Origin: JAHBNG01 sp039028975
GTDB lineage: Bacteria > Chloroflexota > Anaerolineae > Caldilineales > Caldilineaceae
Length of the DNA: 64,000 bases
NCBI GenBank assembly: GCA_039028975.1
Contig: JBCCHB010000023.1
Span: 1 to 64,000 of the forward strand
Direction of reading: 5' to 3'
The translations under genes and the position numbers were made by a program. This document shows, in pieces, positions 31,208 through 39,563 of this stretch (its first letter is position 1; each line of letters starts with the position of its first letter). The notes beneath the pieces are model-generated. The model was not told where the DNA came from, made no database searches, and saw nothing but the letters and a program-made list of their open reading frames with translations.

Positions 31208-33274
31208 GTGAATTTGAAGCTCAGACGACGCTATATGCCGACGGAAAATGTCATCAGAGGAAGGCGTCCTAGACGGCTTGTTGATGCCCTGTCCCATAGT
31301 CAGGAAAGTTCAGCAAACCAAGCAACCTTTGGTCTTTCAGAGCTATTTTACTTTGATCTGCGCAAAACTATCTTTGCCCCCCTGATAAAAAGAGAGTCCC
31401 CCATCACCCCTGCGTTGCCCGAATCAAATGCCGAGACGAAGCAGATTCAGCGCAATGTAGGAATCATGTCTGTCGGGTTGATGGCTGCTATTGGCGGCGC
31501 TGTTATGACCGTGCCAGCATTAATTCTATTCAGTGCCGTTTGTCAACTCTACTGCTTGACTAGCTACTACGAAGCCGCGTACAAAGCACTGGTACAAGAA
31601 CGTCGGTTGACTGTCAACGTTTTGGATTCGATCATATTAAGTGGTGCATTGCTCGGAGGCTTTGTTGTTACTGCCGCTATTGCCAATTGGTTTGTCGCCA
31701 TTACCCGCCTCATGATGACCAATACCGAAGATCACTCTATGCTTCGCTTGATCCAACTGTTCGGTGACCAGCCGCGGCACGTCTGGATCTTACATGATGA
31801 TCTGGAGATTGAAATTCCGTTTGAAAAAATCAAGCCAGATGATATTGTGGTCGTCAATGCGGGCCAGATGATCCCCATCGATGGCAGGCTAATTGCGGGT
31901 GGGGGATTGGTTGATCAACATCGACTGACAGGTGAATCACAACCTGCGGAGAAAAGCGCTGGGGATTCGGTCTTTGCCGCCACAGTTGTACTTTCGGGCA
32001 AAATTTTTATTCAAGTCGAGAAAGCGGGTACAGAGACATTGGCCGCGCAAATAGGAAGTACACTCAATCAGACGACTGATTACCGTATGAATATTCAGTC
32101 TGATGCCATCGCCTTTGTCGATAAGCTAACCCCTCCAACGCTTCTTCTCAGTGGCTTGGCGCTTCCCTTTGCGGGAATAAGTGGCGCATTGGCTGTGTTG
32201 TGGAATATTCCTGGCTACAGAATGATGTTTTTTGGACCATTGAACATGCTGACCTATCTTCATGTTGCCGTGCAAAATGGTGTGCTAATCAAGGATGGTC
32301 GCTCGTTGGACCTGCTACGGGACGTCGATACGATTGTCTTTGATAAGACCGGAACACTGACATTGGAACAACCGCATCTTGCTGAGATTTATCTCTTTAA
32401 TGGCATGGAGCGAGATGCGCTACTGCGCTACGTAGCCAGCGCGGAGCAGCATCAAACCCATCCAATTGCTAAGGCAATTTTAGAAGCAGCTCACCAACAG
32501 GGACTCTCGTTGTTTGGGGTAGATGATGCACATTATACGCTAGGAAACGGAATCAAAGCCGATTTTGCAGGAAAGTTGGTCCATGTTGGTAGTCGGCATT
32601 TCATGCAGTCAGAAGGGATCGCTATCCCGGAAGATGCCGCAAACGTAGAAGCGGTCGCGCATGAACAGGGCTTCACTGTGGTGATGGTTTCCATCGACGG
32701 CCAACTTGTAGGTCTGTTGGAACTTCGTAGCACCATCCGTCCCGAAGCAAAAGGCACGCTGACAGCTCTACGTGAGTTAGGGATGGACCTCTATATTATC
32801 TCTGGTGATTATGAAGCACCAACTCGGGTTTTGGCTGATGAATTGGGAATCTCAAATTACTTTTCCCAAGTATTGCCGGCAGATAAGGCTGCCCTTGTTG
32901 AGACGCTGCAAAAGGAAGGACGTTCCGTCTGTTTTGTGGGCGATGGGATTAATGATTCGATTGCCTTAAAACAAGCCAATGTTTCAGTCTCTATTGCAGG
33001 TGCCACAGCTATTGCAACCGATACAGCCCACATTATCTTAATGCAGGGCGAGCTCACCCAATTGGTCGAGATCTTTGCTGTCGTCGAAAAATACGCTAAC
33101 GACTTGCGTACCTACTATAGAGCAAGCATCATTCCGGGTGTCGTCTGTACGGTGGGAACGTTCTTGTTTGGATGGGGATTCCTAATGGCTGTCATCTTCG
33201 CTCAAGGCAGCAACATACTGGCTTTGGGGAAAGTTATTCGAGTGATGCGAGAGAACGGCCAGCCCACAGAGTGA
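31208..33274 (+). CDS. P1B-like P-type ATPase lacking the CPC motif
   Basis: A 688-aa cation pump. The N-terminal region has no heavy-metal-associated domain. A TM pair (about 92-160) is followed by the actuator domain with T241-G-E-S, a second TM pair (about 310-350), the phosphorylation site D379-KTGT, an H-P motif in H-Q-T-H-P-I-A-K, the hinge G-D579-G-I-N-D, and a last TM pair. The position of the ion-binding CPC/SPC/TPC reads F-F-G-P-L-N-M-L, so the known metal-binding thiol is missing and specificity cannot be predicted. GTG 31208 lacks a strong ribosome site. Confidence 0.83.
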   Translation: MNLKLRRRYMPTENVIRGRRPRRLVDALSHSQESSANQATFGLSELFYFDLRKTIFAPLIKRESPITPALPESNAETKQIQRNVGIMSVGLMAAIGGAVMTVPALILFSAVCQLYCLTSYYEAAYKALVQERRLTVNVLDSIILSGALLGGFVVTAAIANWFVAITRLMMTNTEDHSMLRLIQLFGDQPRHVWILHDDLEIEIPFEKIKPDDIVVVNAGQMIPIDGRLIAGGGLVDQHRLTGESQPAEKSAGDSVFAATVVLSGKIFIQVEKAGTETLAAQIGSTLNQTTDYRMNIQSDAIAFVDKLTPPTLLLSGLALPFAGISGALAVLWNIPGYRMMFFGPLNMLTYLHVAVQNGVLIKDGRSLDLLRDVDTIVFDKTGTLTLEQPHLAEIYLFNGMERDALLRYVASAEQHQTHPIAKAILEAAHQQGLSLFGVDDAHYTLGNGIKADFAGKLVHVGSRHFMQSEGIAIPEDAANVEAVAHEQGFTVVMVSIDGQLVGLLELRSTIRPEAKGTLTALRELGMDLYIISGDYEAPTRVLADELGISNYFSQVLPADKAALVETLQKEGRSVCFVGDGINDSIALKQANVSVSIAGATAIATDTAHIILMQGELTQLVEIFAVVEKYANDLRTYYRASIIPGVVCTVGTFLFGWGFLMAVIFAQGSNILALGKVIRVMRENGQPTE

Positions 33275-33334
33275 ATTCTGTGTCCGCTAAATAGACTGCT
33301 ATTGATACAGGCTATAGGAAACAAGGTCAAAATC

Positions 33335-34216
33335 GTGACAAAACCAATATGGTCTCGCATTCAAGTGGAAAACCCCGATATAGAAATGGACAATATCACT
33401 CTTCTTGGCGAAGGCTGGGGTGCGTGGGCATATCGCATCAGTGAAAGCATGGTGATTAAGCTCTCCAAACGCGCTGATGGCTGGGGTGAGCTGGCCAAGC
33501 AGTTTGCAGTTCTCGAATTTGTCCATCCTCGTCTGCCGCTTGCTGTTCCCATCCCATTGGCCCAGCACCCAAAGTCGGCAGGCTGGCCCTTCGGCTACAC
33601 CATTTACAGCCTAATCCCTGGTGAGCCAATTGACATGGACACTCTATCCAAAACTCAAAGGTCGGCCGCCGCCGAGACCCTAGCCCACTTTTTACGCATG
33701 CTCCATGACTTGAAACCAGATGATACCCTCCGCTCTATCCTACCCAACGAAGATTCAAAAATTGAGCTGGACCACATATATGAGCAGGCCCAGGTTCAGG
33801 TATTGCCGGACTTAGCACCAGCGGATTCCGCGCGGTTACGTACGACAATGCAAACCTATTTGGATGAAAGCAGTAATTTCACCTTCCGGCCTACCCTAAT
33901 CCACGCAGATCTTCACAACGACCACCTCTTGACCCAGAATGGTATGGTCACCGGCATACTCGATTTTGATGGCGCTAGCTTGGGCGATCCTGATGATGAC
34001 TTTAGCGATTTCTATCTGGAATTTGGCGCTGACTTTGCGGCTGAATGCGCACGTTCCTATGGGCATCCTGAGCCGCAAGCGCTGGTAGAAAAACTCCGTC
34101 ATCGTTCGGTCTTCGTCTATCTGCATGATATTCTCTATGCACCAGAATATGGTTTGGTCGACGATGTAGAGTGGGCGTGGGCAGGATTAAGAGGGTGGTT
34201 AGAGCAGGCAAAGTAA
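33335..34216 (+). CDS. Aminoglycoside phosphotransferase (APH)-family kinase
   Basis: A 293-aa protein-kinase-like small-molecule kinase. It has a Gly-rich loop (L-L-G-E-G-W-G-A-W-A-Y), V-I-K-L-S-K as the ATP-binding Lys, catalytic loop I-H-A-D-L-H-N-D-H-L-L and metal-binding D-F-D-G-A-S-L-G-D-P. Such proteins phosphorylate antibiotics, choline, homoserine, macrolides or sugars, and nothing here decides which. GTG 33335 with a nearby AAGG is preferred to TTG 33302. It converges with the CbiX-like gene. The short gap has a CACGAATCA direct repeat pair. Confidence 0.8.
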   Translation: MTKPIWSRIQVENPDIEMDNITLLGEGWGAWAYRISESMVIKLSKRADGWGELAKQFAVLEFVHPRLPLAVPIPLAQHPKSAGWPFGYTIYSLIPGEPIDMDTLSKTQRSAAAETLAHFLRMLHDLKPDDTLRSILPNEDSKIELDHIYEQAQVQVLPDLAPADSARLRTTMQTYLDESSNFTFRPTLIHADLHNDHLLTQNGMVTGILDFDGASLGDPDDDFSDFYLEFGADFAAECARSYGHPEPQALVEKLRHRSVFVYLHDILYAPEYGLVDDVEWAWAGLRGWLEQAK

Positions 34217-34242
34217 AAGCATTTTCTCCTCAGATCCACGAA

Positions 34243-35745
34243 TCACGCTTCACGAATCATGCTCATTTGGCTATGCTCTCGCCAATAATGGACTGTTTTG
34301 GCCACTACTGTCACTACATTCTTGATCTCTCCTGCTAGTGTAAACGCTGGACCTGCGGGCAAATAGAGTATGTCGCCCTCTCGTCTTACCATCACATTCT
34401 CTACGATGATAGCTCGCAGTAGCCAAATGGCCATCTCATTGCTCTCACACTGCACGCCGATCCAGCCAAAACTTTCGGATGCGACGGTGCTCAGGCCAGC
34501 TACCAACTCGATTCCTCGCTTTAATTCGGCCAATACTGCTGCGTATTTTCCAGAGGACGCTTCGCACTCAGCCGCAGCTACTGGCTCCAGAAGATCTCCG
34601 CGGTGGGGTGGGCCACCTGCTAAGGCCAACTCACAAAAGGGGCTATCTGGATCATCCAATCCCCACATCTGGTCCCAGGCTACGGAACCATCCGCATCAA
34701 ATTGTAGCTCGGCAGAGGCCATGGGCGCGGCGCTTACGACCTCACCGTTTTGGTTCATCTGTTGATAGCGGGGTGGAAGGATCTGATTGATGCGACTGGT
34801 CAGATCTTGGAACTGGGCTTCATCCGCGGGACTATCTGCTCCAAGCGGAATCCCTCCAATACCCATCGGTGGTGGGCGATGCTCGGAATTGCTGGCTTCC
34901 ACTTGACGGCGCACTTCATCCCAGGAGACAGGGAGTAGACTATCGTCCGCCAGTGCGGCTTCATACTGGGCGACCAGTGCATCGAGAAAGGCTGGCTCTA
35001 TATCTAATGTGGCCGTTAGCGACATCGGCGTTGAGGTGCTGCCAGCAATTTCGGCAATTTCCTGAGTTAACGCGTCAAGGGGTTTACCGCCAAAGAGGAA
35101 CGCTGGAACGACCACGATTTGGTTGACATCGGCTAATTGACAGTGACGAACAGGATCATTGAGATTGGGTGGTTCACTGTTCATGCAAACAATCTCGACT
35201 CTAGGGATCTTATTCTGGATCTGGAGCATTCTGCCTAGCTTGGCTACATCTCCATCAATTTCTATCTGTGCCTCTCCGTCGTGGCGAACAAGGCCAGCCA
35301 AAACAACACCTGTTTTGGATAAATTAACCAAGTGGGTATTCAGCACAGTATTCAGCGTAGCAGTAAATAAACTTGTCCACATCCACATATCTAGCGGCGG
35401 GCTAACGTGAAAGCTAAGAAACGACCAGCGCCGAGAAGCCCACGTGATGGCCTCGGCTAAGGCGTTTTCCTGATATTCAGCAGGGCTTAGGAGTAGGGGA
35501 AGCACCACAAATTTGACGGCACCTAGCTGCAGGCCAGCGCGGATGCCATCCAGAACCGGATTGCCGGGGCGATCTAGCGGACAAGGAATAACGGTTTGGC
35601 TAAGACAGCTGGCGAGACGTTCTGCCAATTGTTGAAAATTGTTGAACTGTTCTGCACCTTGATTGCCGTAGCCAACCAACAAAATAGCTGTTGGTACGGT
35701 AGCCGTTGATGGGATAGCAATTTGTGATATGATTTGACTCTTCAC
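34243..35745 (-). CDS. CbiX-like sirohydrochlorin chelatase-family protein lacking usual metal His
   Basis: A 500-aa protein. Two chelatase-like halves can be seen, A-I-L-L-V-G-Y-G-N-Q-G with F-V-V-L-P-L-L-L-S-P (about 20-115), and I-V-V-V-P-A-F-L-F-G-G-K-P-L-D (about 210-270). The C-terminal part has E-M-A-I-W-L-L-R-A-I-I-V-E-N and E-I-K-N-V-V-T-V-V-A-K-T, as in some cobalamin-type chelatases. The family's G-H-G-S His is Tyr, and the usual His after P-x-F-L is also absent, so classic cobalt/iron insertion into sirohydrochlorin is doubtful. The gene starts 2 bases after the ureohydrolase and may handle nickel or another metal for it. Confidence 0.65.
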   Translation of the reverse strand: MKSQIISQIAIPSTATVPTAILLVGYGNQGAEQFNNFQQLAERLASCLSQTVIPCPLDRPGNPVLDGIRAGLQLGAVKFVVLPLLLSPAEYQENALAEAITWASRRWSFLSFHVSPPLDMWMWTSLFTATLNTVLNTHLVNLSKTGVVLAGLVRHDGEAQIEIDGDVAKLGRMLQIQNKIPRVEIVCMNSEPPNLNDPVRHCQLADVNQIVVVPAFLFGGKPLDALTQEIAEIAGSTSTPMSLTATLDIEPAFLDALVAQYEAALADDSLLPVSWDEVRRQVEASNSEHRPPPMGIGGIPLGADSPADEAQFQDLTSRINQILPPRYQQMNQNGEVVSAAPMASAELQFDADGSVAWDQMWGLDDPDSPFCELALAGGPPHRGDLLEPVAAAECEASSGKYAAVLAELKRGIELVAGLSTVASESFGWIGVQCESNEMAIWLLRAIIVENVMVRREGDILYLPAGPAFTLAGEIKNVVTVVAKTVHYWREHSQMSMIREA

Positions 35746-35747
35746 TC

Positions 35748-36899
35748 CTACTCTAATCCCGCCACCTTCGGATGCAGATAATTGGGTGTCGGTAACCCCA
35801 ACTTTCTTTGTGCTACCCCAGTCAGCGCCTCTAAAATGGACTTGCGGGCATACATGGCTGTCGTATATCCAGGATCCAAGAAGGGAGCAACCTCCACCAC
35901 TTCCATGCCAACGACTGGCGTTTCATGGCAGAGTCGACGCATGGCGGGCAGCAGCTCCCGCGGCGTCAATCCGCCAGCCTCAGGCGTGCCAGTACCAGGG
36001 GCGAAAGCCGGATCGAGTACATCGATATCTAACGAAAGAAAAATGTATTCGGGACCGTCTAATGCTTCATCGATGGCCTTCTCCAAGACGGCATCAAAAC
36101 CAATGCGGTCGATTTCGGCTAGGTAATGAGAGCGCATCCCTTTCTCATTCATCCAGTCAAATAGCTCATCGTCGGGCATAACGTACGAATACAAGCCGAT
36201 CTGAACAAAGTTCTTGGCCGGGATGTGCTCATCATCAATCAAGCGGCGAATGGGCGTCCCATGGGAGATGAGGTGGCCGTAGGAGGTATTGGCGCAGTCA
36301 GCATGTTTATCTAGATGGATTACGCCTACCTTACCCGGGCCATAAACGTCAGCCATTGCTGCTGCATCAGGCCAAAGAATACCATGATCTCCACCAAGTA
36401 CAATGGGCATGGCACCCGTCTCTGCCACCTCGCGCACGGTATTGCGAACTTCCTTGAGTGACTCATGATAATCAAGCGGATTCACAGGCGCATCGCCATA
36501 GTCCACTACCTTGAGCGTATCGAATGGCTTGATGCGCGTGTCGGGATTTTGCAGATACTCGGGTGAATTAGGCAGGATACGCTCGTCCATACGGATGTAG
36601 CGCGGACCATAGGCGGCACCGCGCATGGCCGTCCCCATATCAATCGGCGCGCCGACAACTGCGGCGTCCACCCCACCCGCTTTCAAATCATCCTGGGTCA
36701 AGCAGACGGGAACGCCCATAAAAGTGCCTAGCCCTGAAAATGCCATAGTGCTGGAATAACGGTTTAGCTCAATTGGTCCAGCCTCACGCGAGGGATCGTT
36801 GGATGTATCCCGGGGTGTTCTCCAGCCTTCCCCGCGCCTGATTTGGGTATCTGAAGTTTCATCTAATGCTTCATCTTGAGCGTTCATCTCTTCTGACAT
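35748..36899 (-). CDS. Agmatinase/arginase-family ureohydrolase
   Basis: A 383-aa binuclear-metal ureohydrolase that cleaves a guanidino compound to urea and an amine. Metal-binding motifs are G-G-D-H-G, D-K-H-A-D and S-L-D-I-D-V-L-D-P. The N-terminal 90 residues are longer than in typical agmatinases (about 300 aa) and have F-S-G-L-G-T-F-M-G-V-P, a layout shared with extended members such as guanidinobutyrase and guanidine hydrolase. The substrate could therefore be agmatine, guanidinobutyrate or guanidine. AAGGA lies 7 bases before ATG 36899. Urea released here could feed the urease at 56-60 kb. Confidence 0.82.
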   Translation of the reverse strand: MSEEMNAQDEALDETSDTQIRRGEGWRTPRDTSNDPSREAGPIELNRYSSTMAFSGLGTFMGVPVCLTQDDLKAGGVDAAVVGAPIDMGTAMRGAAYGPRYIRMDERILPNSPEYLQNPDTRIKPFDTLKVVDYGDAPVNPLDYHESLKEVRNTVREVAETGAMPIVLGGDHGILWPDAAAMADVYGPGKVGVIHLDKHADCANTSYGHLISHGTPIRRLIDDEHIPAKNFVQIGLYSYVMPDDELFDWMNEKGMRSHYLAEIDRIGFDAVLEKAIDEALDGPEYIFLSLDIDVLDPAFAPGTGTPEAGGLTPRELLPAMRRLCHETPVVGMEVVEVAPFLDPGYTTAMYARKSILEALTGVAQRKLGLPTPNYLHPKVAGLE

Positions 36900-36917
36900 G
36901 TGGGTATCCTTGTAAAA

Positions 36918-37889
36918 TTAGTCCAGCAGATGGCAGCGTGCCCATTGCTGGCTAGAAATATGATGAATGGTAGGTACTTCGTTACGACACTGGTCTATTG
37001 CTATTGGGCAGCGGGTATGAAAGCGGCACCCAGACGGCGGATCGGATGGACTGGGCACGTTGCCTTCCAAGATGATCCGTTGGCGCTTGCTCTCTGGATC
37101 AGGAATGGGTGTGGCCGATAAGAGCGCTTGGGTATAGGGATGTTGAGGTGCCTGAAAGATGGCCTCGCTGGAACCTAGTTCCACAATCTCACCCAGGTAC
37201 ATCACCCCAATTCTATCACTGATATGCTGAACCACCCCCAAATCGTGAGAGATGAAGAGATAGGTTAGCTCATTCTCTTTTTGCAGCCGTACCAGCAAAT
37301 TAATAATTTGGGCTTGCACCGACACGTCCAAAGCCGATGTGGGTTCATCCAGAATCAGAAATTTGGGATTGAGCGCCAGTGCCCGTGCCAACACAACCCG
37401 TTGGGCTTGCCCACCGCTCAACTCATGAGGGTGTCGATCTAAGTGCTCTGAACTCAGCCCTACCTCTTGCAGCAATTCGGCAACACGTTGACGTAGGCTA
37501 TCTCCCCGTAACTTGGTGTGGGTGATAATTGGCTCCCCTACCAGCGCCTGGACGGCCATGCGCGGGTTGAGGGATGAAAATGGATTCTGGAAGACGATCT
37601 GCATCTCTCGCCTGAGCATGCGCAATTGGTTTGTGTCACTGACTAGGATGTCTTGACCATTATAGTGTACTTCACCCGATGTGGCCGGAATGAGGCGGAG
37701 TAGCGTATTGGCTAAGGTAGATTTACCACAGCCTGATTCGCCCACAATGCCCAACGTTTCGCCTTCATAGATGGTCAGATCCAGAGAATCGAGCACCCGG
37801 GTCCGCTGTTGGCTGCGCTGGAATAACCCTTTAGAGGAGACGTAATCTTTGGTTAGCTGATAAATTTGGAGCAACGGCTGATTACTCAT
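36918..37889 (-). CDS. Oligopeptide/dipeptide ABC transporter ATPase (OppF/DppF type)
   Basis: A 323-aa ABC ATPase. Walker A is G50-ESGCGKS, Q-loop in I-V-F-Q-N-P-F-S-S-L-N-P, signature L-S-G-G-Q-A-Q-R-V, Walker B F-L-I-L-D-E-P-T-S, H-loop in F-I-S-H-D-L. The C-terminal oligopeptide extension holds a Cys cluster (C-R-F-H-T-R-C-P-I...C). It pairs with the second ATPase at 41851. It ends 18 bases before the ureohydrolase start, so the transported solute may be that enzyme's substrate. Confidence 0.9.
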   Translation of the reverse strand: MSNQPLLQIYQLTKDYVSSKGLFQRSQQRTRVLDSLDLTIYEGETLGIVGESGCGKSTLANTLLRLIPATSGEVHYNGQDILVSDTNQLRMLRREMQIVFQNPFSSLNPRMAVQALVGEPIITHTKLRGDSLRQRVAELLQEVGLSSEHLDRHPHELSGGQAQRVVLARALALNPKFLILDEPTSALDVSVQAQIINLLVRLQKENELTYLFISHDLGVVQHISDRIGVMYLGEIVELGSSEAIFQAPQHPYTQALLSATPIPDPESKRQRIILEGNVPSPSDPPSGCRFHTRCPIAIDQCRNEVPTIHHISSQQWARCHLLD

Positions 37890-37942
37890 GCGTCTACTTT
37901 CTAATTAACATATTGCAAGCTGGAAACTCAATCAGCATATGG

Positions 37943-37948
37943 TATAAT
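37943..37948 (+). promoter_or_regulatory. GGTATAAT -10 directly before the ATPase start
   Basis: TATAAT (37943-37948) in ATGGTATAAT lies only 6 bases before ATG 37955 and no ribosome site exists, so transcription would start at or next to the ATG (leaderless mRNA). The same GGTATAAT precedes the genes at 44472 and 48122. Confidence 0.5.
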
Positions 37949-37954
37949 AAAAAA

Positions 37955-39553
37955 ATGAAATTCTTCAACACAGGTGGTCCCTGTAATCCAGCAAAACATT
38001 ATATGCTCCCCGCCACCCGGCGTCTAGAAGCTTTTGATATAGACGAGCTTATCCGGCAAGAAAATTATTTTGTCGTTCATGCTCCGCGCCAAGTTGGCAA
38101 GACGACCGCCATGCAAGTGCTGGCCGACGAGTTAACCGCCAGTGGCGACTATATCTCTATTGTTGTCTCAATGGAGACAGGTGCTGCCTTTACCGACACC
38201 CTCAAGGCAGAGCAGGCCATCCTGACTAACTGGCGGATCACGATTCGAAGCCAGCTACCTTCTGAGTTTCATCCACCCGTCTGGTTTCCAGAAGAGGGCT
38301 ACGGCGGAGGACTGATCGGCACTTATCTGAACGAATGGGCATTCGCGGCACCACGTCCGCTGGTTATCTTTCTGGATGAGATTGATGCCCTTGAAGATGA
38401 AACCTTGATTTCTGTCTTGCGCCAATTACGCTCTGGTTATGCCAGCCGCCCCAAGGGATTTCCGTCATCCTTAGCCATCATCGGGTTGAGAGATGTACGT
38501 GACTACAGGGTTGCCTCTGGCGGTTCCCAACGACTCAAATCACCCAGTCCATTTAATATTGCCGTTCGTTCCATCACCTTGCGTAACTTTACGGCTGACG
38601 AGGTCAAGATTCTGCTCAATCAGCACGTAGATGAGTCTGGCCAGGAGATTACCCCAGAAGCGATGGAACGCATCTTCTTTCTCTCCCAAGGTCAACCCTG
38701 GCTAGTCAATTCGCTAGCTAAGGTCTGTGTGGAAGAGCTGGAAAAGAACAGACAAAACCCTGTAACGCGCTACCATGTTGATGAAGCCAAAGAAATTCTG
38801 ATTCAGCGGCGGCAGGTTCATCTCGATCAGCTTACGGATAAGCTGCAAACAAAGCGTGTTCGTAGCGTGATTGAGCCAATTCTTTCTGGTCGTGCGCTCG
38901 ATAACATACCCCTAGATGATATCGATTACGTCGATGACCTGGGATTGATAAAACGTACAAATGGTCGAACGGTTATGATAGCAAACCCCATCTATAAAGA
39001 GATTATCCCTCGTGTATTGACTGAGAATACAGAGGCAAGTCTGCCTCAAATTTCACCCTCTTGGCTAAACCCAAATGGTAGCCTAAATCCCGACAAGCTG
39101 ATCAACGCCTTCCTCGTCTTTTGGCGTCGGCACGGCCAGCCGCTGCTCAAAAGTGCGCCCTACCATGAGATTGCACCCCACACGGTCATGATGGCATTTC
39201 TGCACCGAGTCGTCAACGGGGAGGGTGTTATCGACCGCGAATACGCCATCGGCTCTGGTAAAATGGACCTCTACATCCGCTATGAAGGTGGCCCAGAGAC
39301 AGTCCAGATGGCCATGGAACTGAAAGTCTGGCGAGACGGTCGTCCCGAACCGCTGGATGTCGGTCTAAAGCAGCTTGACGACTACATGAGTGGTCTGAGC
39401 TACAATCACTTAAATTATGACGGTACCGAAGTTGAAACAGGCTGGCTTGTCATCTTTGATCAGCGCAGTGGCCAGCCAGAGATTAGCGAGCGCACCACCG
39501 CAGCATCTACCATTACTCCTGCTGGCCGAACTGTGACGTTGATTCGGGCTTGA
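37955..39553 (+). CDS. AAA-type ATPase fused to a PD-(D/E)XK nuclease-like domain
   Basis: A 532-aa protein. The N-terminal P-loop ATPase has N-Y-F-V-V-H-A-P-R-Q-V-G-K-T-T (Walker A, about 33-47) and L-V-I-F-L-D-E-I-D-A-L (Walker B). A winged-helix part (S-Q-G-Q-P-W-L-V-N-S-L-A) follows, and the C-terminus has G-S-G-K-M-D-L-Y-I and M-A-M-E-L-K-V-W, the D...E-x-K core of PD-(D/E)XK nucleases. Families of this type are highly duplicated in bacteria, and mobility or defence roles are suspected but not shown. It sits alone on the plus strand inside a minus-strand transporter array. Residues 180-240 resemble the fragment at 50061. Confidence 0.78.
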   Translation: MKFFNTGGPCNPAKHYMLPATRRLEAFDIDELIRQENYFVVHAPRQVGKTTAMQVLADELTASGDYISIVVSMETGAAFTDTLKAEQAILTNWRITIRSQLPSEFHPPVWFPEEGYGGGLIGTYLNEWAFAAPRPLVIFLDEIDALEDETLISVLRQLRSGYASRPKGFPSSLAIIGLRDVRDYRVASGGSQRLKSPSPFNIAVRSITLRNFTADEVKILLNQHVDESGQEITPEAMERIFFLSQGQPWLVNSLAKVCVEELEKNRQNPVTRYHVDEAKEILIQRRQVHLDQLTDKLQTKRVRSVIEPILSGRALDNIPLDDIDYVDDLGLIKRTNGRTVMIANPIYKEIIPRVLTENTEASLPQISPSWLNPNGSLNPDKLINAFLVFWRRHGQPLLKSAPYHEIAPHTVMMAFLHRVVNGEGVIDREYAIGSGKMDLYIRYEGGPETVQMAMELKVWRDGRPEPLDVGLKQLDDYMSGLSYNHLNYDGTEVETGWLVIFDQRSGQPEISERTTAASTITPAGRTVTLIRA

Positions 39554-39563
39554 ATAGAACCGA

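Noticed and set aside
34217..34242. CACGAATCACGCTTCACGAATCA as a CRISPR or operator repeat
   Set aside because: Only two short adjacent copies at a convergent junction. It is low-complexity spacer with no further units.
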